Counted from the first letter of the stretch, positions 16,687 through 25,497 are shown. The stretch: 64,000 nt of DNA from JAJXWB01 sp037044955 (GCA_037044955.1 JBAOHX010000004.1:372001-436000), one strand, 5' to 3'. Translations and numbers: made by a program. Notes: generated from the sequence alone by a model not told the origin.

Positions 16687-18129
16687 TCACTTCGGCGCGA
16701 AGAAATGCTCGCCGACGCTCAGGATCTCGCCGTTGGCGACGTCGGTGGCGACAATGGTGATCGGCGTGTTCTCCGCCTTGATCGCATTGCCCGGCGCCGT
16801 GACGCTCACACGCAGGTCGCGCACGCGGTCGGGCTCGACTTCCACCAGCAGGCGCCCGTCGGCCGCAAGGTCGACGCCCACGGCGGCGATCCTGGCCTGG
16901 TCCAGCCCTCGCAGCGTCAGCGCGAAGGTGCGCGGCACGCCGCCCTTGTTGGAGAGATGCACGGTCATGTCGTTGCGCACCTGCCCGTCGGACAGCGCGA
17001 CATAGAGCGGATTGCGGTTGTGCTGCGCGGCGATCAGCGCTGTCGTGCGATTGAGCAGCGCATAGAGCATGACCGAGCCGACGACGGCGATGACGCTCGC
17101 ATACAGCACCGTGCGCGGCCGGATCGGGCGATAGAGCGGCGGCTTGCCTTCCCTGCGGCGGGCCATGTTGTTGTCGGTGTCATAGCCGATCAGGCGCGCC
17201 GGGCGGCCGATTTCCTTCATCACGTTGTCGCAGGCGTCGATGCACAGGCCGCACTGGATGCAGCCGAGTTGCAGGCCCTTGCGGATGTCTATGCCCGTCG
17301 GGCAGACGGCGACGCACTGGTTGCAGTCGACGCAATCGCCGGCGGCCAGCCCCTTCAGATGGGCGGCTTCGGCCTTCTTCACCGACATGCGCGGCTCGCC
17401 GCGGTCGAGCTTGTAGGTGACGTTGAGCGCCCATTCGTCGGTCAGCGCCGCCTGGATGCGCGGCCACGGGCACATGTACAGGCAGACCTGCTCGCGCATA
17501 TGGCCGGCGAAAATGTATGTGGTCGCCGTGAGGATGCCGATCCACAGATAGGCCGTGAAAGGCGCCTGCAGGGTCGCGAGGTCACGCACCAGCGTCGGCG
17601 CATCCGAGAAATAGAGAACCCAGGCGCCGCCGGTCCACCAGGCGATCATCAGCCACAGGAAGTGCTTGAGCGCGACCTCGCGGATATGCCGGAAGGTCCA
17701 GCCCTTCTTGTCCTTCATGATGCGGTCGCGCCGGTCGCCCTCGACCCAGCGCTCGACCGCGTAGAAGAGATCGGTCCATACCGTCTGCCAGCACAGATAG
17801 CCGCACCAGATGCGGCCGGCGAGCGCGTTCATCAGGAAGAGCGTCAGCGCGGCGAGCACCAGCAGGCCGGTGAAGAAATAGACTTCCTGCGGCCAGAGCT
17901 GGATGAAGAAGAAGTAGAAACGCCGGTGCGGCAGGTCGACCAGAACCGCCTGGTTCGGCAGGCCGGGCCCGCGATCCCAGCGCACGAAGGGCAGGAAATA
18001 GTAGACCGACAGGCAGAAGATCAGCAGGCCCCACTTGATGCGCCGATACGTGCCGTGCGTCGCCTGCGGATAGACCTTCTTGCGGGCGGCGTAGAGCGGT
18101 CCGGTGATGATGGTGGAGTCTTCGCTCAT
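16687..18129 (-). CDS. ccoG: Cytochrome c oxidase accessory protein CcoG (FixG/RdxA family)
   Basis: The 480-residue membrane protein has about five helices and a double ferredoxin domain, CVDCNQCVAVCP and CIQCGLCIDACD. It reduces copper for delivery to the binuclear centre of cbb3 oxidase. A further Cys pair (CLYMCPWPR) and the C-terminal Ig-like periplasmic domain are also present. The ATG at 18129 begins the conserved cytoplasmic tail. In most relatives the gene sits after ccoNOPQ with ccoHIS; here none of these is adjacent. A FixK-type box lies 61 bases upstream. Confidence 0.93.
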   Translation of the reverse strand: MSEDSTIITGPLYAARKKVYPQATHGTYRRIKWGLLIFCLSVYYFLPFVRWDRGPGLPNQAVLVDLPHRRFYFFFIQLWPQEVYFFTGLLVLAALTLFLMNALAGRIWCGYLCWQTVWTDLFYAVERWVEGDRRDRIMKDKKGWTFRHIREVALKHFLWLMIAWWTGGAWVLYFSDAPTLVRDLATLQAPFTAYLWIGILTATTYIFAGHMREQVCLYMCPWPRIQAALTDEWALNVTYKLDRGEPRMSVKKAEAAHLKGLAAGDCVDCNQCVAVCPTGIDIRKGLQLGCIQCGLCIDACDNVMKEIGRPARLIGYDTDNNMARRREGKPPLYRPIRPRTVLYASVIAVVGSVMLYALLNRTTALIAAQHNRNPLYVALSDGQVRNDMTVHLSNKGGVPRTFALTLRGLDQARIAAVGVDLAADGRLLVEVEPDRVRDLRVSVTAPGNAIKAENTPITIVATDVANGEILSVGEHFFAPK

Positions 18130-18190
18130 GGCCGCCGACGCCTCATGTATTCGTATTTTCGCATATGAAAGGGCGTAGATAAGTCGCGCT

Positions 18191-18204
18191 TTGATCTGCC
18201 GCAA
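18191..18204 (-). promoter_or_regulatory. Candidate FixK/FNR box upstream of ccoG
   Basis: On the minus strand the site reads TTGCGGCAGATCAA, which fits the FixK2 consensus TTG(A/C)-N6-(T/G)CAA fully. It is 61 bases from the ccoG start. A motif this degenerate will also occur by chance, so position is the main support. Oxygen-limited activation is expected from known control of ccoG relatives. Confidence 0.45.
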
Positions 18205-18272
18205 GGCTTATCAAATGTCAGGCGCGCTCCCGGCAAGCGGCATGACGCCGCATGCGGCGCCGGCAGGCCGCG

Positions 18273-18947
18273 TCAGGCGGCGGCGGGGCCGAATACCGCG
18301 GCGCGCTCTTCCGGCGTCGATTGCAGGAAGGGATGGCGGCTGTAGGCCGTCGCGCGCAGCGTCGGCGTATCCGTAATCATGCATACGATCTTGCGCGCGA
18401 GCATCGGATAGGTCCGCGCTTCGCTGATCGGCTTGTGGCCGATCACGCGGCGATACATGACGACATGTTCCGCGCGGACGGTCGCCAGCACGTATTCGGC
18501 GCCGAAATGCTCGGCGGCCATGGAAATCATCCGCAATGTCAGGAACGGCAGGTCCGGGCCCAGGCGCGCGAATTCCGGCTCGATGACGAAGCGCGTGGGG
18601 TCGATGATGAGCTTGCCGGAGTCCAGATAGGGCGCAAGAACGTCGCCGAACGTATCCATCGCCGGCATTCGCGCGGCCGCGGACGTATTCATGTGGAAGC
18701 GCACCGTGCTGGCCAGCTGGTCGCCGAAATACATGCCCATGATGGTGACGTTGTCGGCCTCGTCCCACGCGTCGCGAAAGCGCTCGTCGGCGTTGGGCCC
18801 GATGCCGCCGTCCAGAAGATAGCCGCGATACCGCAATCCGAAGATCGCATCCCGATCGCGCTCGGTTCGGGCAACCCGATAGGTCACTGATTTCAGGACT
18901 TCGGCGACTTTTTCGTTGAATGAAGGCACGCGCTGATGCGCGTTCAT
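18273..18947 (-). CDS. FeeM-like N-acyl amino acid synthase / AHL-synthase-fold acyltransferase
   Basis: The 224-residue protein resembles the family of acyl-carrier-protein-dependent acyltransferases that includes FeeM and autoinducer synthases. Visible features are the N-terminal YRVARTERDRDAIFGLRYRGYLLDGG with the conserved Arg-Tyr, the strand STVRFHMN, KLIIDPTRFVIEPEFARLG before the acceptor site, and a Cys/His-containing C-terminus. A LuxI-type protein would show RxxxF...W...D at the N-terminus, which is only partly kept. No LuxR partner is next to it. It probably acylates a small amine or amino acid; the product is unknown. Confidence 0.65.
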   Translation of the reverse strand: MNAHQRVPSFNEKVAEVLKSVTYRVARTERDRDAIFGLRYRGYLLDGGIGPNADERFRDAWDEADNVTIMGMYFGDQLASTVRFHMNTSAAARMPAMDTFGDVLAPYLDSGKLIIDPTRFVIEPEFARLGPDLPFLTLRMISMAAEHFGAEYVLATVRAEHVVMYRRVIGHKPISEARTYPMLARKIVCMITDTPTLRATAYSRHPFLQSTPEERAAVFGPAAA

Positions 18948-19256
18948 GATTGAAGTCCCATCGACCGATCGCCACTGGTAGCGGAAACGTTACCAGCCGC
19001 GGATACGAAGTAAAGACTTCCCCAGCGTCAGTCTTCGCCCGTCGACCGCGACCTCGAGCACGGCAAGCCCCGCCAGCGGGGGCGTCGTTCCCGATCATCG
19101 CGTCAAGCCATTGGAAACGCTTCCAGCTCGCCGGCGCAATGGCATCGAACCTGCTTCGAGATCGTCGTCGAAGCGCGTATAGTCGTCCCTCGATTCCGTT
19201 CGCAGTAACCCGCCGTAAACCATCGCAGCGCTAACCTCGGCGGCAAAGGAGCGGCC
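18948..19256. other. 309-base gap with two inverted repeats
   Basis: No convincing gene lies here. I see CTGGTA-N10-TACCAG at 18975-18996, directly upstream of the acyltransferase gene, and TGGAA-N4-TTCCA at 19112-19125. Both could be operators for the divergent genes. A good ribosome site (AAAGGAG) for the next gene ends the gap. Confidence 0.4.
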
Positions 19257-19541
19257 ATGAGCGCGGTCAAGAAGCGAATCGAGCAAACGCGAGACCTGCC
19301 CGTGATTCGCCAGGCGACGCTCGCGCGCGCCACCGCCCGCCGCGAAAAGCTCCAGGCGATGTTCGACAACGCTTCCTTCGTGGACATGGCCCTTCGCCAG
19401 GGCCGCTATCTCAGGCTCTGCGCCGCGATCGCCTGGGCGAGCGAGCGCGAAGAGCGCGCCCGTGACGCGATCGAAACCGACAGGATGGTCGATCAGCTCC
19501 GGCGCGTGGCTTCCGGCGACGCGAAGCGCAACGCGCGCTGA
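19257..19541 (+). CDS. Small helical hypothetical protein
   Basis: This 94-residue protein is rich in Ala, Arg and Glu, lacks a signal peptide or membrane helix, and is predicted by eye to be almost wholly helical. An AAAGGAG ribosome site precedes the ATG by 6 bases, which supports real translation. I do not recognise a family. It is divergent from the FeeM-like gene and 107 bases before an AT-hook protein gene. Confidence 0.6.
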   Translation: MSAVKKRIEQTRDLPVIRQATLARATARREKLQAMFDNASFVDMALRQGRYLRLCAAIAWASEREERARDAIETDRMVDQLRRVASGDAKRNAR

Positions 19542-19648
19542 AGCGAACAAGCGCACGCGTTGACGCACAGGACGCTGCGTGCAAGACAATTGGGTGCTTG
19601 CAACCGCCGATTCCGCCGAACTCCTGGCGGCGGCCCGCAGAGTCCCCC

Positions 19649-20164
19649 ATGCGCAAACCAACGAAATCCTTCACGGTAGAAGTCAAACGGCGTCCGACAT
19701 CGCTCGGCAAGAAACCCATGCTGCCTGACGCGATAGCGCCTGCGCCCGAACCGCCCGCCGCCGCCATCCTGTTTTCGTCGCCGGAGAAAGCGCCCCTCGT
19801 CGCCGCCGAACCGCGCCGCATCCTTCCCTGTCTCGTCACGGATGCGGCGATCGACGCCGCGAAGGCGGCCGCCGAAGTCGAGGAGGCGCCTGCGCCGCGT
19901 CCGCGCGGACGTCCGCGCAAACAGCGCAATGCGGACGAACTCGCGCCGCTCGCTCCGCGCAAGCGCGGCCGCCCGCGCAAGTCGCCGGTCGAGGCCAAGG
20001 AGCCGGCGCCGAAGCCCGCGCTCCAGCCCGCGCGGCAGGCGCAGCCTGCGCCCGCGCTCGTCGTCGTCGGCGCCAGCGCGCGGGCGAGTATGCGTCGCGC
20101 GGTCACGGACGAACTTCCGCGCGGGGAAAGATGGAAACGCCGCCTCCCCAAGGCGCTGCGCTGA
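19649..20164 (+). CDS. AT-hook motif protein
   Basis: The 171-residue, strongly basic protein contains two AT-hooks with the Gly-Arg-Pro core, PRPRGRPRKQRN near residue 85 and RKRGRPRKSP near 108, set in Pro/Ala-rich linkers. The N-terminus RKPTKSFTVEVKRRP and C-terminal DELPRGERWKRRLPKAL look like folded or conserved ends. AT-hooks grip the minor groove of A/T-rich DNA; in a GC-rich genome this may mark rare AT-rich or foreign segments. Similar proteins occur in other Hyphomicrobiales without a known role. The ATG at 19649 is the best start, but no strong ribosome site is seen. Confidence 0.65.
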   Translation: MRKPTKSFTVEVKRRPTSLGKKPMLPDAIAPAPEPPAAAILFSSPEKAPLVAAEPRRILPCLVTDAAIDAAKAAAEVEEAPAPRPRGRPRKQRNADELAPLAPRKRGRPRKSPVEAKEPAPKPALQPARQAQPAPALVVVGASARASMRRAVTDELPRGERWKRRLPKALR

Positions 20165-20239
20165 ACCGCGCGCTGTTGATCGGGACGCCGACGCGGCGCA
20201 TGTTTCGTCGGTAAAATTTCGGCGGGACGGGAGGATCGC

Positions 20240-21409
20240 ATGAGGCGCGGCGCGCTCGGACGTTTTCGCGTGATCGATCTCACGCGCGTGCGCTCGGGGC
20301 CGACGGCCGTGCGACAGCTCGCCGATTTCGGCGCCGACGTCATCAAGATCGAGCCGCCCGAACAGAGCCCCGTCGACGGGCCGCGCCATAGCTCCGATTT
20401 CCAGAACCTCCACCGCAACAAGCGCAGCATCACGCTCGACCTCAAGCATCCGCAGGGGCTCGGCGTGTTCCGGCGCCTCGTGGAAACGGCCGACGTGGTC
20501 GTCGAGAATTTCCGCCCCGACGTGAAGGCGCGCCTCGGCGTCGATTACGAGACGCTGCGCGCGCTCAATCCGCGCCTCGTCTACGCCAGCATCTCCGGCT
20601 ATGGGCAGGACGGCCCCTATCGGATGCGGCCGGGTTTCGACCAGATCGCGCAGGGCATGGGCGGCCTCATGTCGATCACCGGCCTGCCGGGGCAGGGGCC
20701 GGTGCGCGCCGGCATCGCCGTCGCCGACAGCGCGGCCGGCCTCTATTGCGCGCTCGGCATCATGACCGCGCTGCTCGAGCGCGAAGCGTCGGGGCAGGGG
20801 CAGTGGGTGAAGACGTCCCTCCTGCAGGCGCAGATCGCGCTGCTCGATTTTCAGGCGACGCGCTGGCTGATGGACGGCGTCGTGCCGCCGCAGGCCGGCA
20901 ACGATCATCCGACCGTCTATCCCATGGGCGTGTTTCCGGCCGCCGACGGGCTCATCAATATCGCGGCGTCGGGCGAGGACATGTGGCGCAAGCTCTGCGA
21001 GGAGCTCGGCCTCCAGCGCATCGTCGACGACGCGCGCTTCGCCGACGGCGCGCGCCGATCGCGCAATCGCGCGGCGCTCTACGAGATCATCGCCGAGACG
21101 ACCGGCGCGCAGCCGGCGCAGGAATGGATCGAGCGGCTGAACCGCGCCGGCGTGCCCTGCGGTCCGATCTACTCGATCGATCAGGTCTTCGCCGATCCCC
21201 AGGTCAAGGCGCTGGGCATTGCGCAGAGCGTGACGCATCCCACGCTCGGCGAGACGACGCTCGTCGGCCAGCCCGTCGAACTCTCGCGCACGCCGGGAAA
21301 GATCGAAACCCCGACGCCGCCGCATGGCGCGCACACGGCCGACGTGCTGCGCGAACTCGGCTACGACGCGCAGGAAATCGCCGGCCTGCGCGCCGCCGGC
21401 GCCTTGTGA
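20240..21409 (+). CDS. CaiB/BaiF (class III) CoA-transferase
   Basis: The 389-residue enzyme belongs to the family that includes formyl-CoA transferase. It has the N-terminal FRVIDLTRVRSGPTAVRQLADFGADVIKIEPP, then NLHRNKRSITLDLKHPQG, VVVENFRPDV, and the catalytic Asp in GIAVADSAAGLYCALGI near residue 159. The C-terminal block VPCGPIYSIDQVFADPQVKA is complete. GGGAGG lies upstream of the ATG. It transfers CoA between carboxylic acids through an aspartyl-CoA intermediate; donor and acceptor are unknown. The LysR gene that follows on the same strand may control it. Confidence 0.9.
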   Translation: MRRGALGRFRVIDLTRVRSGPTAVRQLADFGADVIKIEPPEQSPVDGPRHSSDFQNLHRNKRSITLDLKHPQGLGVFRRLVETADVVVENFRPDVKARLGVDYETLRALNPRLVYASISGYGQDGPYRMRPGFDQIAQGMGGLMSITGLPGQGPVRAGIAVADSAAGLYCALGIMTALLEREASGQGQWVKTSLLQAQIALLDFQATRWLMDGVVPPQAGNDHPTVYPMGVFPAADGLINIAASGEDMWRKLCEELGLQRIVDDARFADGARRSRNRAALYEIIAETTGAQPAQEWIERLNRAGVPCGPIYSIDQVFADPQVKALGIAQSVTHPTLGETTLVGQPVELSRTPGKIETPTPPHGAHTADVLRELGYDAQEIAGLRAAGAL

Positions 21410-21428
21410 CCGAGCCGGTGATCGACCC

Positions 21429-22378
21429 GTGAAGAAATACGACGATCTGCTGGTCTTCGTGACCGTGGTCGACCGCCAGAGTTTCATCGGCGCGGCGCGC
21501 CAGCTCAACCTGCCGCCCGGCACGGTGAGCCGCAAGGTGCAGGAGCTGGAGACGCGGCTCGGCATCACGCTTGCTCAACCGCACGACGCGGCGCCTGTCG
21601 GTGACGGAAGTCGGGCGCGAGGTCTATGACGCCGCCTCGCGCGGCTTCGCGGCGATCGAGGAAGCGGAATCGCTCGCGACGGTGCATCACGACAGGCCAG
21701 CGGGCGTGCTGCGCATCGTCGTGCCCTATGCGCTGCTCTACACGGCGCTGCTGCCGCATATGCCGGCGTTCCGCAAGACATACCCTGATGTCCGCATCGA
21801 ATTCATCGTCACCAATCAGTCGATCGACCTGGTCGAGAACAATTGCGACCTGGCGATCCGCGTCGGCGCGCAGCCCGATTCGAGCTATGTGAAGCGCACG
21901 CTCTTCGTTTCCGAATATCGCCTCGTGGCGACGCCCGCCGCGCTCGACAGGATAGGTCGCCCGTCGAAGCCTGCGGATCTTCTGTCCTTGCCCATGGCGG
22001 GATTGCTGAGGTCGAGCAATATCTCGGGGCCCTCGCCGGTGCCGCCCGCCTGGTCCTTCGTGCGCGGCGAGAGGCGCGAGGAATTGTCCTTCCGCTTCGT
22101 CGTCGCGGCGACCGATCCGATCGTGCCGCTCGATTTCGCGCTGCGCGGCGAAGGCGTCTCCCTGCTGCTGGACACGCTGGCGCGTCCCTCCATCGAATTC
22201 GGGACTTCTGGAAGTCGTGCTCGAGGACTGGCGCATCGCCGACAAGCTGGAGCTCTCGCTCTTCTACCGGCGGCGCGCGACCATGGATTCGAAGGTGCGC
22301 GTGTTCATCGACTTCATCAGCGAGCGCATTCGCGCGGTGCGTCCGCAACGCGGCGATCCGAAGAAGGCGGATTCCTGA
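21429..22378 (+). CDS. LysR-family transcriptional regulator, frame broken twice
   Basis: The N-terminal winged helix (YDDLLVFVTVVDRQSFIGAA ... LPPGTVSRKVQELETRLG) starts with GTG at 21429. The frame breaks near 21573, where CTGCT is written CTTGCT, and near 22204, where an extra T appears in GAATTCGGG. Removing these two bases restores a 316-residue regulator with the full effector-binding domain (RIVVPYALLYTALLPHMP to VRVFIDFISERIR). It lies 19 bases after the CoA-transferase gene, an unusual same-strand arrangement. It could be a true pseudogene, but single extra bases without other decay suggest sequence error. Confidence 0.8.
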
Positions 22379-22404
22379 TCCGCCTTCATCGACCGTTGCA
22401 TGCC

Positions 22405-24357
22405 TCAGTTGGCGTTCGCGCCCTGAACGTTCCACGCCGTCGGCACGCTGCCCACCGCGGTCGACGAGACGGTCGTCGCGCCGTTCATCAGCGAAACGAC
22501 CGCGTTTCCGGAGGTCGCGTCGCGCCAGAAGATGTCTGTCTTCCCGTCGCCGTTGAAGTCGCCGAGAACGCCGACCGCCCAGTTGTTCGGCACCGACGCC
22601 ACGAATGTCGTCGCGGTGATCGCCGCGCCGTTCATGGTCGAGAGCACGGCGTTTCCGGTGTTCTGGTCACGCCAGAGTATGTCGGCCTTGCCGTCTCCGT
22701 CGAAATCGGCGACGCCCGCAACCTGCCAGTTCGTGGGCACGTTCGTGACGTAAACCATCGCGGTGATCGCCGCGCCATTCATCTGGGAGAGAACGACATC
22801 GCCTGTCGCGGAGTTGCGCCAGAGGATATCGGCCTTTCCGTCGCCATTGAAATCGCCGGCGCCGGCGGCGACCCAATTGGCCGGCAAGGCTGCGACGAAG
22901 GCGGTCGACTTGATCGCCGCGCCGTCCATCAGCGAGATGACGTAATTGTTGGTGCTCGCCTCGCGCCACAAAATGTCGGGCTTTCCGTCACTGTCGAAGT
23001 CGGCGATCGCAACTACCGAGAAATTGGTGGGGACGGTCGCGACAAAGTTCGAAGACACGATTGTCGGGCCGCTCATTCGCCAGACGGCGTAGTCGCCGGT
23101 GTTGCTGTTGCCCCAGAGGATCGAGCTCTTGCCGTCGCTGAAGAAATCGCCGGTTCCGACATATCTCCACGGAGGCGGGACGTTGGCGACGTAGGTCGTC
23201 GACGCGATGGCGGCGCCTTGCATGTTCGACACGACGGCGTCGCCGGCGGAATTGCCCCACAGGACGCTGCTCGTGCCCGCGCCGTAGAAATCGTGTCTGA
23301 CGGTCCACGGAACGACCAGCGACCGAAAGTAGCGCGCGACATAACGTTGGCCGGCAGTGCCGAAATGACTGTCGTCGGCGAACAGGCTCGTGAAAGGCGA
23401 TGTCGGGCTGACATAGGTGGAGGGCGCGGCCGGATCGGACGAGCAGAGCAGCGACCAGGCGGTGGAGACGCCCGACGGTTGCGTGCAGCCGACCGTGGTC
23501 GTGTTGACGGAGGTGAAGCCGAAGTTGGAAGGGTTGGCGACGATCGCGCTGCGCACCGTGTCGACGTCGGCGCGGTAGAAAGGCACGCTGGCGGCCGTCA
23601 GCGCGTTCCAGACCGTGTTCGTGTGCGTCAGCTTCAGCGTGCGTTTCAAAACCGGCGAACCGAAGCTGTACGACAGCCCGGACACGATGATCTTTTGCGC
23701 GCCGAGATTCTTCAGGTTGATGATCGCGTTCGCCAGAGAGGTGGCGGCTTGCGTGACATAGGCGGTCGGATCGCTGGGATAGGGACCTGCTCCCTGCTCG
23801 CCGATGGCGTAGGCGACGTCATTGTCGCCTGAATAGACGAGGTAGAGCGCGTTCGGATCTGCGACGCCGCCGTTGGAGGTCAGGTAGTTCGATATCTGTG
23901 TCACGGTCGGCACCGACGCGGTGAAGCCGCCGGTCTGCGTCGAGGCCAAGGTGACGTTCTTCGCGCCGCTGGTCGCGTAATTGGTGCCGCCCGGCGTGTT
24001 CGAAGGATTGGCGGTCAGCCCGAAAAAAGCGGCCAGCATCTGCGATTTCAGGGGATCGGGATTGGTGGTCGGCGCGCCCGCGCCGTGGGCGACCGCGCTG
24101 GCCCAGTAACCGTTGTAGACGGCCCCGCCGCCGGGGCTGACGAGCGACTTGTAGAAGCCGCTGTCGACATTGCTGTCGCCGAACACGATCACCTTGCTGA
24201 AGGGCTGCGCCTCTGCGCGCTTTGCCATGCCGATCGCGAGCCATGCGACGGCCACGAGCGCGAGGGCTCCGGCCGATCGCCGCATCGATTTCGACGCCAG
24301 GCGCGAACGCCGGTTGCGACGCCGTGCGAAATTGAGATCAAGAATTTCTTGCGTCAT
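22405..24357 (-). CDS. Secreted SGNH/GDSL hydrolase with C-terminal VCBS/FG-GAP repeats
   Basis: The 650-residue protein has a long signal region (hydrophobic ALALVAVAWLAIGMAKRAEA near residues 30-50) and a GDSL-type esterase domain starting KVIVFGDSNVDSGFYKS, with GGTNYATSGAK, YSGDNDVAY and the catalytic DDSHFGTAGQRYV. After about residue 350 come six or so repeats of 45-50 residues centred on GDFNGDGKADILWR, Asp/Asn-rich calcium-binding motifs. It probably hydrolyses an ester outside the cell. The ATG at 24357 follows a G-rich ribosome site; a TTG 15 bases upstream is also possible. Confidence 0.85.
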   Translation of the reverse strand: MTQEILDLNFARRRNRRSRLASKSMRRSAGALALVAVAWLAIGMAKRAEAQPFSKVIVFGDSNVDSGFYKSLVSPGGGAVYNGYWASAVAHGAGAPTTNPDPLKSQMLAAFFGLTANPSNTPGGTNYATSGAKNVTLASTQTGGFTASVPTVTQISNYLTSNGGVADPNALYLVYSGDNDVAYAIGEQGAGPYPSDPTAYVTQAATSLANAIINLKNLGAQKIIVSGLSYSFGSPVLKRTLKLTHTNTVWNALTAASVPFYRADVDTVRSAIVANPSNFGFTSVNTTTVGCTQPSGVSTAWSLLCSSDPAAPSTYVSPTSPFTSLFADDSHFGTAGQRYVARYFRSLVVPWTVRHDFYGAGTSSVLWGNSAGDAVVSNMQGAAIASTTYVANVPPPWRYVGTGDFFSDGKSSILWGNSNTGDYAVWRMSGPTIVSSNFVATVPTNFSVVAIADFDSDGKPDILWREASTNNYVISLMDGAAIKSTAFVAALPANWVAAGAGDFNGDGKADILWRNSATGDVVLSQMNGAAITAMVYVTNVPTNWQVAGVADFDGDGKADILWRDQNTGNAVLSTMNGAAITATTFVASVPNNWAVGVLGDFNGDGKTDIFWRDATSGNAVVSLMNGATTVSSTAVGSVPTAWNVQGANAN

Positions 24358-24450
24358 ATCAGCCCCCGCCAAATGATTGCCCCGACTACAAGCCTATGCT
24401 CGCGGCAAGTGAAAGACAATCTGGCTGGTGGGCGGGCGGGGATTAAACAT

Positions 24451-24484
24451 ATCGAGGGACGAAACCATTGTTTCGTCCCTCGAT
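24451..24484 (-). terminator. Perfect 14-bp stem-loop after the PEG-repeat gene
   Basis: ATCGAGGGACGAAA and TTTCGTCCCTCGAT pair perfectly around a 6-base loop, 23 bases beyond the stop of the gene ending at 24508. On the minus strand it is followed by ATGTTTAATC, a modest T-rich tail, so it most likely ends that transcript before the hydrolase gene. Confidence 0.7.
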
Positions 24485-24507
24485 GCGCATGATTTCAAGA
24501 AAGCGTA

Positions 24508-25077
24508 TTACGCGAAGACCGGAACGAAATTGCCTTCCGGCGTCTTGAAGCTCGCCGTCTGGAAAGTCTCGCCGCCTTCCGGCTGGCGATAGGAGGCGGT
24601 CACGGCCTCGCCCGAACCTTCCGGCTGGCGATAGGAGGCGGTCACGGCTTCGCCCGAACCTTCCGGCTGACGGTAGGAGGCGGTGACGGCCTCGCCCGAA
24701 CCTTCCGGCTGACGGTAGGAAGCGGTCACGACCTCGCCCGAACCTTCGGGCTGACGGTAGGAAGCGGTGACGGCCTCGCCCGAACCTTCGGGCTGACGGT
24801 AGGAAGCGGTCACGGCCTCGCCCGAGCCCTCGGGCTGGCGATAGGAAGCGGTCACGGCTTCGCCCGAACCTTCCGGCGCGCGGTAAGACGCGATGTGGGC
24901 CGCGCCATTGCCTTCCGGCTGGCGGTAGGAGGCGGTCACCACGGCGCTCGAGCCTTCCGGCTGCGAAGCCGACGCGGTGGTGAAGCGGCCGTTGCCCTCC
25001 GGCGCATTGGCGACGGCGATTGCTGCGCCGCCGAACGTCAGGGCCGTGGCCAGCAGCGCGATCTTGATGGTTTTCAT
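24508..25077 (-). CDS. Secreted PEG-repeat protein, unknown function
   Basis: The 189-residue product has a signal peptide (MKTIKIALLATALTFGGAA, cleavage near residue 24) and then almost nothing but 14-residue repeats. Eleven units start with PEG; seven in the middle read PEGSGEAVTASYRQ with one A-to-V change, and the outer ones are diverged. The protein closes with PEGNFVPVFA. There are no cysteines in the repeats. The regular alternation of PEG turns and VTASY strands suggests a stacked beta or extended fibrous structure in the envelope. A CGGAGAAAG ribosome site supports the ATG at 25077. I recognise no known family. Confidence 0.75.
   Translation of the reverse strand: MKTIKIALLATALTFGGAAIAVANAPEGNGRFTTASASQPEGSSAVVTASYRQPEGNGAAHIASYRAPEGSGEAVTASYRQPEGSGEAVTASYRQPEGSGEAVTASYRQPEGSGEVVTASYRQPEGSGEAVTASYRQPEGSGEAVTASYRQPEGSGEAVTASYRQPEGGETFQTASFKTPEGNFVPVFA
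24533..24994. repeat. Eleven tandem 42-bp units inside the PEG-repeat gene
   Basis: CCTTCCGG or CC(C/T)TC(C/G)GG recurs every 42 bases at 24533, 24575, 24617 and so on to 24953. The central copies are nearly identical at the DNA level, including synonymous positions, whereas outer copies differ, which points to recent expansion from the middle by unequal crossover or slippage. Confidence 0.9.
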
Positions 25078-25497
25078 AGTCTTTCTCCGTTTTTGCTGCG
25101 GTGCGTTCCTCAGCGATGAGGGCAATCTATGCCTGGTCCGCCGAGAGATAATGCCCCTCACGTGCAAGTGATTGTTTCATCGCCGTGCATAATCTCGGTG
25201 GCGTCGCGCCTTCTGTCCCGCAAAACGGACGTCAGCGTCGTCCCGGCGCTGCGCTGCGAAAGCGTCCAGTTACTTGATGTGTCGTCGATTTTTTCGCCTC
25301 GCGGTCCGGCTCGATCTGCGCGGACAAGCGCGGGCGGGTTCTTGCCGCCTGTTACGACAGCGGCCGACGCGGGGTTTGCCCGCGCCGTTCAAAGCATTGT
25401 GATCGCGCCCTCGCCCGAGGCCGGGCGGAGCCTAGCCCGCGGGCCTGCGTCGTGACATTCTCGGCCGCGCCCACACGCTGGCGACCGGAGGCTTTAA
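25078..25497. other. 420-base gap without a recognised gene
   Basis: The region separates the divergent PEG-repeat gene and the ABC ATPase gene. Short reading frames here lack ribosome sites and recognisable content. The 40 bases before 25077 hold the repeat gene's ribosome site; GGAGG sits 6 bases before the GTG at 25498. I see no clear promoter or RNA. Confidence 0.4.

Noticed and set aside
24533..24994. Regular 42-bp repeats that could be taken for a CRISPR array
   Set aside because: The units abut without unique spacers, keep one reading frame, and encode a secreted repeat protein with a signal peptide and ribosome site.
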